Assembly: GCA_002197995.1 (NCBI GenBank) | Contig: NGZR01000009.1 | Span: forward strand, 1 to 64,000 | DNA from: Gaeumannomyces sp. JS-464 | Lineage: Eukaryota > Ascomycota > Sordariomycetes > Magnaporthales > Magnaporthaceae | DNA: 64,000 bases | Reading direction: 5' to 3' | In this document: in pieces, positions 45,405-58,100 of the stretch | How the letters are laid out: each line of letters starts with the position of its first letter | How positions within the stretch are numbered: the stretch's first letter is position 1 | Program-made: the position numbers and the translations under genes | The notes under the pieces: generated by a model | What the model was told of the DNA's origin: nothing | Seen by the model: the letters and a program-made list of their open reading frames with translations, nothing else | Database searches by the model: none

Positions 45405-46767
45405 CTATGTTTTAGCAAGGGCGTGCTTTACCAGCTTCTTGTAGCCTTCGACTGCTGTCTCTAGGTCCCGAACCTGAAGCTCTTCGTGGTCTGAATGCGC
45501 GACCAATATGCTCCCGGGCCCGTAGAGATACCTCGTGTGGTTTCCCATCAGGTTGGGAACGTCAGTCCCGTAGTTGACAACAATGGGCTCGAAACCTAGT
45601 AAGCGGCGATGCCGCCGTTAACATCGTGTTATACCAAGGAGCTGGGGAGGGCAGCGCAGGCAATCCTACCTTCCACGTCACAGTTGCACGCGACGACTCC
45701 ATACCCATTGCCGTCCCTGCAGCTCAGACCCAGTGCTTCAGAGTCAATATCCTGGAGAACATCCTCAATTCTTTGGCGGACAATGTTATGGCCTTCAGAT
45801 TGCGGGCCAATTGCTACTCGAACGACGATGTTCGCATGAGCAGAATCTGGTATGACGTTGGCGGCTACGCCACCAGACATGAGGCCCACGTTCACGGTGG
45901 TGTTCCCAAACTCGTCGCTGCTGCCGAGGTCGGCGTCCAATACGGCGAGCAGACCTCGCATCAAGACTTCGTTTGCGCTTTTTCCAAGCCAGGATATCCA
46001 GAGTGGCCAGCCTGGCCTTTTGCCGTGGTCGTGCACGCGATGAGCCCCTTGTGACCACAGGCAAGCTTATTTTCGGTAGGCTCGCCGAAGATCACAGCAT
46101 CGTATCCCGGGTGGGCCGGGCTTGAGTCCTGGAGCGAACGGCTAAAGGAGCGCATGCCAATGCCGTCCCCTTCCTCGCCCACCACGAACAAGAACATGAT
46201 GTCGGACCCGTTGATGGCTTTGCTCGCAATAAGCTCCCGGACCGCGACGAGCTGCGCCGCGACGCTGGCCTTGGCATCTACGCTGCCCCGGCCTCGGATG
46301 ACCGTCTCGGAAGTAAGGTCCGCCCCGGGCTCTAGGTCGATGGAGTAGGGGATGTGTGGTGGCACCACATCGATGTGAGACGTCACGAGCACTTTCGGCT
46401 TCCAGCCCTGCCATCCACGGGATGACGGAGGCCCAGGGTATGCCAGCACATTGAAGCGTGTGCTCTCCCTGTCGCCGGCATCGGTGGACCTGATGGGAAT
46501 GGCCTGACTCTCGGTCTGGTAGCCCCAGGACTCGAGCTGCTGAGTCAGAAACTCTCCCACCGTCCGCTCGTTGCCCGTGACCGACTCGATCTCGACGAGA
46601 GACTTGTGTAGCGAGATGAGTTCTTGCCTGTAGGGCGGCGGCGCTAGGTCGGAGGACGATGACGACAGAGCAGGAGGACGGCCGATGGGCTTCTGTGCTT
46701 GCGGCCCACCGCATACGGCGAGTTGGCAGAAGAGCGCAAGGCGCAACCCCGCCCCAAGACCTCGCAT
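45405..46767 (-). CDS. Secreted M20-family metallopeptidase (one frame break)
   Basis: A two-exon gene (45670-46767, 45405-45595; intron 45596-45669, GTAGGA...TACTAG) for about 430 residues, related to ArgE/DapE deacylases and carboxypeptidases. It begins MRGLGAGLRLALFCQLAVCG, a signal peptide, so the protein is secreted or vacuolar. Metal ligands are visible: HxD in VLVTSHIDVVPPH, the bridging Asp in GRGSVDAKASVAAQ, Glu-Glu in VVGEEGDGIGMRSF, Glu in FGEPTENKLACGHKG, and the last His in SILVAHSDHEELQ. A single C is missing in the CCC run near 45992 (GYP-WLGKSANEV), which shifts the frame within the dimerisation domain. Substrate is unknown. The gene ends close to the MRI1 3' end, in convergent orientation. 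Confidence 0.85.
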
Positions 46768-48126
46768 GTTTGGATATGCCCGACGTGAAAGAGGGCGATG
46801 GGTCAGAGTTGTGATTGCAGAGGATAGCCTCGAAAGGAGAAAGATGCAGATGCAGACGCAGATGCAGCCGGGGATATAAAAAGGTGGCTGGTCAAGGCGG
46901 GAGCCGTGCCGAAGCTAACGTCAATTCGGATACTCCACGAAGACGCTGGGGCACCGTCGGCATTTGAGCGCCGCCGCTCATCCTCAATCAGGTAACATCC
47001 ACTGTGCCACATCACCACGTACGGCATGCTGCCTTGCCGCAAGGCCCGGGCACACTTGGAAGACCACATACGCGAGACGAGACGAGACGGTATCCTGAGC
47101 GGTGCATATTCAATAAGTACTTATATATGTGCGCACGGGCATAGATTTCTCCAGCGGTGGTAAAAGTCTGGCAGCCCGCGAAGTCGACGGTGGAGGGCGC
47201 ACCTAGCAATAGAAGAAGCCTGGCAGCGTGAGTCTACGTAGGTCGAAATGTGATATTAGAGAGCTGAAGAAAACCCTGAGCGCTTATCGCCCTGGGGAGT
47301 TTCTGCACTTTCGAGAAGCCTGGGCGTGAGCCATGGGAAGGCCGTCTTTCCTCTGGGCGTGGATTCTGCGGACACCCAATGTCACGGGGCACATCCATCA
47401 CACAGTGTGTCAAAGAGGTGTGTGCCCGTGATGAGCAGACGATGGATTGGGGTCGGGTGTGTCGGGTTTCCGCTGATGCACCAATCAAAAATGATGGATC
47501 CAGGTCGGAGCCCCTTTTTGGGGGCCGGCAAAATCGCGGGTCACCGTGTAGGTGAGGACGGGCCGCGGAATCGCACGAGCCAGCGACAATTCCATGATTG
47601 CACCACCCCTGCGACCTGCAGCAGCCTGCGCCAACCTTCAAGAAACCACCTCGACACGCATCGGCCGATCGCGAACGCGCCACACAATTTGACTGCCTCT
47701 GCTGCTCCAACCCCAAGGCAGCTGTACTACCGTCCCGGCCGCCGACGCCCCTAGCTTCGGGCACTCAACAACCCGTTTGGCAGTAGCGCCCGTTGCGACT
47801 CGCCGAGACCCGGTCCCCGACGCCTCCTCGCTTCCTGAGCACCCGGCGCCGCCTTCCCGAGGCCTCGACAGGGTCCTATCAACTGCCGTACACCGGCCCC
47901 TCTCCGCCCGCGCCCCCAAGACAGTTCCTGGCGTTTGAATGTTCAAGGTCGCGGAGCTGGCAGATCCCCAAAGTTGCATCGAATCGAAGCTGTGAGGCGG
48001 CTACAGCTCGCACACCAAGCCTGCCCGCCCCCTCGCGCCCCCGGCGGCGCGGAAGCCTCCCGAGAGGCGCTCACGAATGGTCCTGCGCTCCCCCTAGCCC
48101 GCACGCGCTTGGACGAGGGAGGAGGG
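46768..48126. other. Divergent intergenic region, no gene supported
   Basis: About 1.36 kb between the peptidase (minus) and kinase (plus). The 176-codon minus-strand open frame at 47234-47764 has no recognisable domain and is probably chance. CT-rich sequence before 48127 fits a kinase leader. Confidence 0.45.
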
Positions 48127-51100
48127 ATGCACCCGGCAAAGGTCAAGTCCGACTCGGGGCGCAAAGCCAAGGCAAGTCCTAGCCTCTTTCTCTCTTGTCT
48201 AGTTACGCGAAGTGTAGCTAACCGGGCATGTCGTTTCCATATCTCCAGCTCGCGAACTCCTACCAAGCCCTCCTCGAGTAAGTGCCGCCCTCCGCCCGGC
48301 CTCTGTTCAACGCCCAATTCTTTGCCTTGTGTCTCTGACAACGCGTGCCCCCCTATGCACAGTGAATTCTCGAATAAGGATCTCAAGTCGGTTGGAAACT
48401 ATACCCTTGGTCGCCTCATTGGCAAGGGCTCCTTTGGCAAGGTCTATCTCGCGTCTCACAAACTCATCAATGGCTCCAAGGTATGTCGACGGGGACTATG
48501 CGGCCTTGGATATCGTGCTTCCATGCTCTCGTCGCCGCTGACCAGTCCGTTGGCTCCGCCACGCCACACCACCCACCATAGGTTGTTCTCAAGTCCGCCC
48601 AAAAAGATGACTCCAACCTCGCGCGCGAGATCCACCACCACCGGCAGTTCGTGCACCCGCACATCGCACGACTGTACGAGGTCATAGTCACCGAGACCAT
48701 GGTCTGGTTGGTGCTGGAATACTGCCCGGGGGACGAGCTGTATAACTACCTGCTGAGGCACGGGAAGTTGCCTGTCGAAAAGGTGCAAAAGACGTTCGCG
48801 CAGCTTGTGGGCGCCGTCTCATACGTCCACATGCAGTCGTGCGTGCACCGCGACCTCAAGCTCGAGAACATTCTACTCGACAAGCACGAGAACGTCAAGC
48901 TCGTCGATTTTGGCTTCACGAGGGAGTATGAGGGCAAGGCTAACTATCTGCAAACCTTTTGCGGCACAATCTGCTACTCGGCACCCGAGATGCTCAAGGG
49001 TGAGAAATACGCGGGCGAAAAGGTCGACGTCTGGAGTTTAGGCGTCATCCTCTATGCCCTGCTGTGCGGCGAGCTGCCATTCGACGAGGATGACGATAAC
49101 GACACCAGGCGCAAGATCTTATCCGAGGAGCCCAAGTACCCGGACCACCTTCCTCCAAATGCTCTCTCGCTTCTCCAGTTATTGCTGTCCAAGCGGCCGC
49201 TGCGCCGGCCCTCTCTCGCCGACATCCTCAGCCACCCCTTCCTCGCCGACCACGCGCCCAACCAACAAGCAATTCTGAGAATACAGCAACCGTCACCGTT
49301 CTCGACCGCGCTTGAAAAGGACGTGCTCCAGCGCATGCGCAGCGCCGGTGTCAACATGGACGCCGTCATCGAGTCCGTCCTTTCACAGCGCTGTGATCCA
49401 CTCGGGGGCTGGTGGGCTCTGCTGACGGAGAAAGAGGAGAGGAAGCAGCGGAGACGCGAGAGGAAAAGGCGAGAGAAGGAACAGGGACCACGTTCTCGCC
49501 GTCTATCCACCACGTCCAGCAGGCTTGAAAGGCTTGCAACGGTCGGCGAGGAGGCAGCAGGCCACCACCGCGCCCACGGCTTTGTCAAGATCGGAGACCC
49601 GCCGCCGCCAAGGACTAGGGGCCGCACGGAGCGCAGGAGCGGTTATTACCCGGACCTTCACATCCCGGATTCACCGGGTTTCAGAGATCTGGATAAGGTT
49701 AATGGAGGCCTCAGTCCTGACGGCGAGGTACCGCCACCACCCATAGACAAAGACTCGATTCGCTCCGTCAGCTCCTCGCGCCAGAGAAGGCCAATGCCAC
49801 CCCCAAAGGAAGGTATCCTCCGCAGCGCGCGATCTAGGGGCTCGACTCTCCATCTGGTGACTACGAGTGACGCGTTGGGCAGCAGCAGCGCTGGCAGCCA
49901 TCTCGGTGTCAATGGCGCCGATGGGAGCGGCGCCAGCGGGCAGGCGGACATGCAGCAAAAAGTGCGCAAAAAGCCGTCCCAGGTTATAGTGGCGCACTGG
50001 AAGAACTGGACCCATTGGTTTTTCGAAAACACGCGTCGGCACAAGCACCCGGGCAAGCGTGGAAGCCTTTCGACACCAAACTTGCTTGACAGGGTCGGCA
50101 GGGGTGGGAGCAAGGAGACCAAGTCCAAGGACACCAGCCCGCGGCCGCAAACCAGCAAATATCCAGCATCTGGCAGTTCGGGGTCACACCATAATGTTTC
50201 GGGACTACCCAAGGGTGTCGTGGCGAATGGCTTTGCTGCCAAAGGCGCGGGCTCGCCAGGCGCCCCTGGGGCCGGGATGACTGGCGGCCGAGGTGCTGTG
50301 CCTCCAAACGGGGCGGCGGTGTCAGCGGCGCCCTCGTCGGCGTCGCACCACCCCCACCATCCAAGGATATATACGGGTGGCGGCGGCGGCGGCAATTCCG
50401 CAGCGTACAAGCGGCAGTCGCTCTCGCCCTCGCCATTGACGCCCCGCACGGCTCTCCGGCGCTCGTCTGCTGGAACGGCGGGCCTGCGTGGGCGCAAGTC
50501 GACCTCGTCCTCTGTGTCGTCGGTGCGCTCGATCCACCACCACCACCACTCACACTCCAAGGCCAGCTCGACAAGCTCCAACGGTTCCGTCTCGACCAAC
50601 ATGTCCAAAGCAACAATGCACGCCACGCGTTCTCCGCACCACTCAGTCAAAGTCCTGCCCGCGACGCCGACCTCGGGCGCGTTCCCTAACAACATCCGGC
50701 TCGTGCGCGGACCGTTCACCGAGGGCATGCCGGCCGGTGGATCGTCGCCGATGCAGCCGCCAGGGTCGCCGAACCCTTTTGGCGGCGGCGGCTCCTCGGT
50801 CATGTTCGCCAAGCGCAAGCGCAACATCTTCAAGGGCCCCATGCTATCCTTTGGCGGCGGTGGTGGCGGCGGCGGCGGCGGGTCGGGGCGCCAGGAGCAC
50901 GAGCTCCGGGTCTCACTCGCGCTCTGCCAGCGCCAACGGGCTAGGGCGGAGGAGCGGCGAGATCACGATCGAAGAGGTGGATGAGGACGACGAGTTCGCC
51001 GTTGGGGAGAGCGAGGTGGAGGAGGTCGACTCCTTCACTCCTGTCGTCCGCGGCCCGGGCGAGCGGGTGGAGGAGATATTCGAGGAGGATGAGGACTCCA

Positions 51101-51231
51101 TCAAAACCGTGCGGACCAAGAAGGACCCCACAAGTTCGTCCGGTCATGCGGCGGCCACGATGAGCCAGCCCATCAGCCCCATGACTCTGGGCGAGGCCAC
51201 TGTTTCCGGCGGACGCGGTGTTGCAGGCTGA
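48127..51231 (+). CDS. Ser/Thr protein kinase, KIN4/FRK1-like (one frame change)
   Basis: Exons 48127-48171, 48249-48277 (29 nt), 48363-48480, then 48582 onward. Intron 1 uses a GC donor (GCAAGT...CTCCAG); introns 2 and 3 are GT-AG. The N-terminal kinase domain has the glycine loop LIGKGSFGKVYLA, VVLKSA with the ATP Lys, VHRDLKLENILLD (HRD), KLVDFGFTREY (DFG), TFCGTICYSAPEM (APE) and DVWSLGVILYALLCGELPF. Downstream are SQRCDPLGGWWALL and a long disordered, Ser/Pro/His-rich tail with VAHWKNWTHWFF and poly-Gly near 50860-50880. The frame changes within the GGC repeat at about 50850-50885; the tail continues GLGRRSGEITIEEVDEDDEF and ends at TGA 51229-51231. About 930 residues. KIN4/FRK1 kinases act in cell-cycle checkpoint control in yeast; assignment here is by domain resemblance. 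Confidence 0.8.
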
Positions 51232-51879
51232 TTCCTCTACTGTTGCCATATAGTATCGACATAAAGCAGTGGGGAGACTGATTTTCGATACAGATAAGAC
51301 GGATAGTGAGTGTTTCGAGTCGGCTTTGGTTTCTCATCTTGTTGTCTTTATTCATTCTCTTTTCCCTTTTTTCTTCCTTCTTATTGCTTCCCTTCTATAT
51401 TTGTTCTTTTCCGTTTTCTTTCTTCTGTGCCGTCTCATGTACAGACTCTATTTTATTGATATCCTAGCTCCTCAAGCGTCTCGTTTGTTCTTTCTTGTCC
51501 CACTCTCGCTGGCGTGTCTCATCTTCCTGTACACCGCGCTTCTCGTTCTAGACTTGGCAATATTTTTTTCGGTATCTTCTTCCTGTCGCTTAGGTTTTCT
51601 TATTCTAACACCATTAGTTCCTTACCTCTTCTGTGTTGTGTTCATCTATTCCCCGATGTATTAATTACCCCGAACAAGCATTTCCGCTGAAAGACAGCTT
51701 TAAACATTCGCTGATTGGCTTGCGAGTGGCTCTTAGTTATTATCTCGGAGACAATGACCGCCTTGGGCGAAGAAGAGCATATTAAAATTTGTGTCATGCT
51801 TTTGTCATCTGCATTCGCCTCGACAACAGCTGTTCGAGTAGCCTTCCGTCCTCAGCCTCTTCCATGCCAGCGCCGTTCC
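51232..51879. other. Convergent 3' flank, T-rich
   Basis: Pyrimidine-rich 3' region between the kinase (plus) and CDC43 (minus). No gene is seen. Confidence 0.5.
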
Positions 51880-53426
51880 CTACAAGGTTGTCCGCCCCAC
51901 AGCCAGCCATAAGTTCTCCCAGGCGGACCACTGTATCCGGAGACATGTTGTCCCGCCGGAATACTGTTTTAACAATCCTCGGCGCGCCTCGATCTTGGCG
52001 GCTGTTTGCGAGCTAACACAAAGGGTCACGTCAAACTCCTTGAGGCTCGCCTCCCCCATGGCCGCCAGGACGGCCAGGCCCAAGTAGGCGTGGTATATAT
52101 CTGGCGGGCCGCCCGGGTGCTTGCTGAAGCCGCCGATGAGGTGCTGCGTCTTCTCCATAAGGAACCGGCGGGCCGGCTCGCGCGCAATATCTACGTCGGC
52201 CCCCGCCCCCGTGTCCTCTCAAACTGTCCAGGGTGCCAGCCACCCACCATGTGTAGCACGTATCTGCGACCTTGTTGCACCGACCATTGAGCCCAACGTG
52301 GTCGGGGCAGGGCCCGGCAACGGTGTCACGAGAAAGGGCGGATAGTTGTGGGAAATTTCGTCGTCGCCGTCGCCGTCAGCCTCGCCGGCATCTGGATCCT
52401 GATAAGCGAGCTGGCGCGAGGCGAGGAAGCGTAATAACGAGGCGACGTCCATGTCACAGTGGCTTCCGGATCCTCGGCCCTCGGCAGGTCTCTCGAGGAG
52501 AGACAGAGCACTGACGGCGCAGTATGCATATCCGGCTATGCGAATCTCTCGCAGTTAGAATCCTGGGATAGATTCTGTGTCGCTCATATAGAGGGGCTTG
52601 TCGGGGTCAGCTACGCACCGTGGCTCTCATGCATGGAGCTCTCCCCAACGCCGCCGTCGAACGTCTGGGCTTTGCGGATATACCGGGAGAGCGCCTCGAC
52701 GTCGATATCCTCGACCCACCCGGGATCGCCCTGGCTGAGATCCCCGCGCAGGATCCACCGTATCATCGAGGCTATATAGCAGTAGCGCATGTCCCGGCCG
52801 CCCGCGATCGTCCTGCGCATGCGGCTCGGCGGCTCACCGCCCGGCCCCACGGGCATCTCGACCAGGACCTCTCCGAAGCTGCCGTCCGGGCGCTGCAGCC
52901 TCCCGAGCCAGCGCAGGGTGGCCGTGCGGCGCACGCCGGCGAAGGCGGACTCGGGCGCCGCGGGGTCGGCGACCACGGCGAGGAGGAGGAGGGCGAAGGC
53001 GGTGGCAGCGATGTTGGCGGAGCCGGGGCTGCCCGGGGCGGGGGCGGCAGACTCGAAGTCCCAGCCGTCGTACTCGTGTGCCAGCAGGACGTGGGTCGGG
53101 GAGCCGCAGAAGCCGCCGTGGGCGTGCTGGGCGGACAGGACCCAGTCCCGGATGCGGCGGCGGTCCTCGCGGGTCAAGGAGTCGTCGGGTTTTGGTGGCG
53201 GGGCGGCGGCGGCAGCGGCATCGTTAGCAGCAGCAGTGGCAGCAGGGACTGGCCGAGCAGGAGTGAGCAGGTCCATTGCGGCGATTATAAAGAAGCCAAG
53301 GGTCATGCGGGTGCTGTCGTTGCCCGTGTACTGGCGGGGGAGCAGGGTGCGGAAGCATCGCTGGAAGTAGCGCATGTGGCGCGAGGCATCCAAAGCGTCG
53401 CCGTTGACGTTGCTTGAGGCCGCCAT
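51880..53426 (-). CDS. cdc43: Geranylgeranyltransferase type-I beta subunit (two frame breaks)
   Basis: The catalytic subunit that, with the shared alpha subunit, adds geranylgeranyl to CaaL-type proteins such as Rho GTPases. Exon 1 is 52619-53426 and exon 2 starts at 52535 (intron 52536-52618, GTGCGT...GCATAG). Visible prenyltransferase repeats are HMRYFQRCFRTLLP, GGFCGSPTH, LQRPDGSFGE, RDMRYCYIASMI, AQTFDGGVGE and HAGYAYCAVSAL. The zinc ligands Asp and Cys are in KVADTCYTWWVAGTL and the His in PPDIYHAYLGLAVLAAMGE, after HLIGGFSKHPGG. Frames change near 52285 (one base, before NGRCNKVAD) and near 52225 (two-base type). A 30-residue alanine-rich insert near 53200 lengthens the N-terminal half. 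The last conserved residues are LCVSSQTAAKIEA; the exact C-terminus is uncertain. Confidence 0.88.
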
Positions 53427-54003
53427 TGCTTGGTGTCGTCCGCCCGACCGTCGCTGCGGGTTTGCACTGGTTGCTGTTGTCTCCGTACAGATTCTACCCC
53501 GAGCGTCGGCGCGGAGACACTCGAGCTATCCTAGGGGCAGCGGGGGTGACCTCACTCCTAGGAAGTTCCATACCCCACACTGTGCATGGGCCCAGGCTTT
53601 TGGGGCAGTGCATTGCCCCACCTGTTCCCGTGCTGCACCGGCAGATAGCTTGACATTTGCGGCGGTCCGTGCGCCGCGCAGACTGACTGTCCGCCTTATC
53701 CTTGCCTTGACGTCCAACGGCTTGGAACTCCCGCGACCTCTCCGCGCGCCTCCTGCCGGATCCCCAACCTCGCATCACGCGCCAGTCTGGCCAGGCAGCT
53801 TGTCCCGGCCGCGCTCGCCTGATCCTCTTCGCTCGCTTTCTGCCGCCTTGCTTCCTCAGCCTCGTCTTATGGTGTCTCCGCGCGCGCACCTCTGAGTCTC
53901 GACCTCTGGCAACAACACCACTCAACACAGCCTCGACGCGGCTCAACCCTCCTGACGACGCTTTCCCAATACGCCCTCGTGGCATGAGCACATCTGGCCC
54001 ACT
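53427..54003. other. Divergent promoter, CDC43 and ILM1
   Basis: A 577-bp region between two divergent start codons. Overlapping open frames on both strands show no domain. Confidence 0.5.
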
Positions 54004-54771
54004 ATGGCGCTCATATCGGCAACCACGATCATCACCTCGCTCTCCCTCTTCCACATCACCCTGGGCTACTTCTTCCTCACCAACCCCGTCACCGTGGCCG
54101 ACCAGTCGCTAGTCTTTGTCCTGGGAGAGGCCATGGGCCTGGTACGTGCCCCGCCGCCGCTCGGAACGGATCGCCTCAGCACGCTAACCCCTTCTCTCTG
54201 CTCGCTTTCCAGCCCTATGCTCGCAGCTTCGATGCGCAGTCCCCCGCCCTGGCCTTCCTCTCCGTCGTCCTCGCCTTCATAGGCCTCACCGACCTGGCCT
54301 CCCTCAGCATGCCCGAGGTCGCCATGGCCCACCACTGGGGAACACAGGGTGAGTACATCGCGCTTGTCTCCCCTTCCAACCAAGCCCCGTTCCTCTGCCC
54401 CTCCGCTAGTAACCTCAGGAGGCTGACACACTGGATATCCGATCCGCCCAGCGCCTCTCCGCTTGACCCTATCGCTGATCCTGCTCCTCTACACCCTCCT
54501 CTTCTCGGCCTCGTCCCCTCTCTACGCCGATTCCCGAGGCCCGCGCGGAGGCATGTTCAACCGCCCGCAGTCGCACAGCCCGGGCTACGCCCCCTCCAGC
54601 TGGGGCGGCGACGGCCTCAAGAACCGCCTGTTCTTCACCTTCATCTTCCTGGAGATGCTCAGCTGGTTCTGGGTCTGGGTGACGCTCCGGGAGGAGCGCA
54701 AGGACATTGCGACGAGGAAGGCCATGCGCCGCAGGGGCAGCCATGGAAGCAGCAAGGACTTCCACCATTGA
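54004..54771 (+). CDS. ilm1: ILM1-family membrane protein
   Basis: Three exons (54004-54141, 54213-54348, 54452-54771; introns GTACGT...TTCCAG and GTGAGT...GCCCAG) encode an intact 197-residue protein. Four hydrophobic segments are visible: the N-terminal ATTIITSLSLFHITLGYFFL, ALAFLSVVLAFIGLTDLASL, LTLSLILLLYTLLFS and LFFTFIFLEMLSWFWVWVTL, followed by a basic C-terminus. The motifs TVADQSLVFVLGEAMG and HHWGTQAPLRL match the fungal family named after yeast ILM1 (increased loss of mitochondrial DNA), an ER-associated protein of unclear biochemical role. Confidence 0.88.
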
Positions 54772-55190
54772 ACTGGGAAACACGCCGGCCGTTGCTGCTG
54801 TCTGGTGACTACGATAGTCTCTTCTTTCATACCGCCTCGTTTCTCCAATTTGTTTTCCCACCCTGGTAGGGAGGCATATCATGGCATGGCATAGCAATTT
54901 ACGACGCATGTAGAGGTATTTGAAAGACATTCGGAGGAGTTTGGTTGTTTTTCTTTTATTCCTGTCCCTTGTTTTATCTCCTTGCATTTCTTTACTTCCC
55001 TAATGCAGCATGAATTTCGGCCCACTACCTAGGGAGGTAGTTGCCAAGATAAAACGAGATACCCTTTGGCGAATTTGGATTGTTCGCTTCTTAGGAAACA
55101 TCAACGCGAGTCGTATAAGTCGCGTTGAGGATCTGGCCGTGATTCCTCGTCCGTGGCAGTGGTCGGATATCGGTCATGCCCAGAGGCTTT
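54772..55190. other. Convergent 3' flank, ILM1 and NAA25
   Basis: A 419-bp region between two convergent stop codons. No gene is seen. Confidence 0.5.
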
Positions 55191-58100
55191 CTACTCCATC
55201 TTGACCATGCTCCATCCCTTGATCCCCTCCCTCCAGCTTTCGACAATCTTGCCAGCCCATGCCTCGACGGCAGTGCGACCGCCGATAGTGTCGAAAACGC
55301 TCTTGGATGGCTCTTGCCCGGCCGCGCCCCCATCCCGCCATATGTCCACTGAACAACCTGGTCCTTCCAAGTTGGCTCTGCCAGCTCCGACTTGATCAGC
55401 TTGATCTTTTCCTTGACATCGCTCAGCACCTGGGATGCGAGCTTGACAAGGGCCTTCATCTCGGCAACCGCATCCTTGTGCAGACTCGTCTTGCCCGTCC
55501 GGTCCCGAGCCAACTGGCTGTCGTGGTGCCCAATGACCAATGATGCTCCCAGCCTTACCGCCAAAGCAGCCTCGCGTAGCGTAGCCATCGTGTGCGGGTC
55601 GCTCAGCTGACCCAATGTCACATGCCTGGCCGAGGCGGTATCGAGTGACAAAGCCTCCGGGGCGAAGATGCACTGCGAAGAGTGGCGAGGGCGGTTTTAA
55701 GAGCTGCAGTGCTCGTGCCAAATGATATCGGCATCTCCTCACCACGGCTAGTGACAAGACCGACCATCATGGCGCCTGATAGCAGGGTCAAGACATTGTA
55801 GTAAGATTCCTCGGCGCTTGTGAGGAGCAAAGTAGTGTCCTCGAGATGCATGAACCTGGTGAGGCTCTCGTGCACCGCAGCGAGTCTCTCACTGAGGAAT
55901 ACAAAGTCGTGGTCCGCTGCGTCATTGGGCTTCGTGGGCTTAAAGTCCTTCGAAGGCGTGAAGGCGCAGATTTGAAAAAACTTCTCTCCCAGCAGAGACA
56001 GGTGAGATCGCGTGTTCTGTGAATGTGAGAAGGTGATGTGCTTGTCAGCGGCAATCCAAAGTCTCGCTATATTGTCTTGCAAACGTGGGTGTGCCTGCCG
56101 GATAACAACGATGATCATTCCATAGCAGCGGGGCATTGAGAGCGTACCGATGGTGGCGGGCCCACCCTAAGGATTGAGCAAGGCGTAGCGTCAGGGAAGA
56201 CTCGAAGTCAGGAATAGAGCCATGGTCTATCGCCGTGACCAACTCAGTGTCGTCGAAAATCCCATCTATGCGCAGAACAAATACCCCGTGGTCAGTGAAC
56301 CGGCGAGCGATTCTGGTCGGCGTTGAAAGGGTTCAGGCAAGAGATCAAGCGTTGCGAAAGGAGGACGGAGGCTGCTTACCGAGAAAAGGGATGTCGTCCA
56401 AGTCGTCTTGCCTTCCTCCGAGGGCTCGTGCAGCACGACGTTCTTCAACAATGGCCATAACGAGTGTGCAGCTGCGACGGAGTTTATCACAGTAATCGGT
56501 CACCTCCAACACTGAACTGTAGCTCCCCGAATCGAAAGCGTCCCAAATCTTGACCGGAGAGGGGTCCTTGAGCGAGTACGCATAATGCATTCGCAAAGAC
56601 TCCATCGGTGGCTTCGGCCCTGCGAAGAGCCCGGGTGAGATGGTGGATATCCTGTCAAATAGCAGTGGGCTGAGAGCATCATGTATTGTCCGCTTGACTC
56701 CGAGGGGCTTCCATACTTCGTATGCCCGAGAAGCGCATCCTAGAAGGAGATAAAGCTGTGCAAGGAAAAGGCGCAGCGGCGGTTGGTTAGGTGCCTTCTC
56801 GAGCTGCGTGTCCAGTACGACCACAGCCTGAAGAACCAACGGGGTGATGGTCTTTTGCAGCCGCGGTTGACGCGTGGAACCTGGACGGAAACCAGCCAGC
56901 CTCAAAAGGCACATAGCAACAACAAGGGCTAGGTCCACATTCGGGTCACGGTCAGACTCTTGCTGGGACTGGTCTGCTTTCTTCTTCTCGTTTTCGGTGT
57001 ACAAGTCCAGGCGAGGCCGGCGATGACGCCAAGACAGCCATAGCATTCGGCGCCAACGCATGTGGCCGAGCAGTACTTGCACCGTTGTGCCGGCTGTATC
57101 TGGCCCGAGGCTGCCGCATTGGGGCGTGGGCTAGGGTCTGGGGGCAACTGGTGAGGAAGTAGCGCAATTTGACGTATAGGGCCGAGAGGTGAGGCGACGG
57201 CTTCTTGGAAAAGATGCGCTTCATCAGCACATCGTCGACGAGATACCGCGCTTCTTGGAAGCTAAGTCGCTCAACATAGGCTTTAACGTCGTCCATAGCA
57301 GAGACTTCGCGGCCGTGCTGTTCCAAAAACAGCGCGAGCTGAACCACGCGAGGAGTGGCTGGTGCCGGACTGCCAACCGAGGATTCCGGCCCATGTTCAT
57401 GGAGCTGAAAGGCAAGTTGAACCAAGGCAAGCCCAATGTTCTTCGTATACATGGGCGAGACCTTCCTCGACTTGACCGCGTCGGCAAAAGTGCTCAACAG
57501 GGCTTGAACCTTTCCAAATGCTCTGTTTTTACGTCAGTCATCCTGTTTAGACCAAGATCCTTCTTCTTTTCGAAAGGAGCGGAGTGGATGGGGGCAGCAC
57601 AAACTCGTCTTGGTTCGGAAGCCTGCCCGCGGCCGTGATGAAGAGCCGCCATACGACCCAGTCGGCAGCAAGAAAAGAAGGCGACCCGTCCTCTTCCTTC
57701 CTCTGCAAAGCGTGAAGACAGAACTCAAATGCAGCCTCCCATTGCCCCCGGCTTTCGAACACGCGAAGAGCTTCGAGAAGGAGGTGTTTGCGTCCCTCGT
57801 CGAACTGCTTCAACGCGCCCAGCGTGGGACTTCGCATCCGCTTCAAGAACTCGTCGGGTGAACTGTGGCAGGCGAGCAAACGGTAGTAGAACACCACCTC
57901 CTCGTCTGTCCGCAGGCCGCGGTCAATGCTTTTGCCGTCGGCGCCATTGGCGTTTGGATCTGGGGTCTTAAAATGAAGCGTTTTAGTATGAAATGTTGCA
58001 GTAAGATGATGAAAGGACAAGCAGAGCAGCCAGTGAAAGGTATGGTGGATGGGAGAAGGGGTCACTCCTGACCGTCTCAGTAGTTTCGGCAGCTCTTTCT

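Noticed and set aside
47234..47764. 176-codon minus-strand open frame upstream of the kinase
   Set aside because: No domain is seen, and it lies in a divergent promoter/leader region. The Cys/Arg/Ser-rich composition is typical of chance GC-rich frames.
54253..54869. Long plus- and minus-strand open frames overlapping ILM1
   Set aside because: They read through ILM1 introns or opposite its exons. The three-exon ILM1 model matches a known family throughout.
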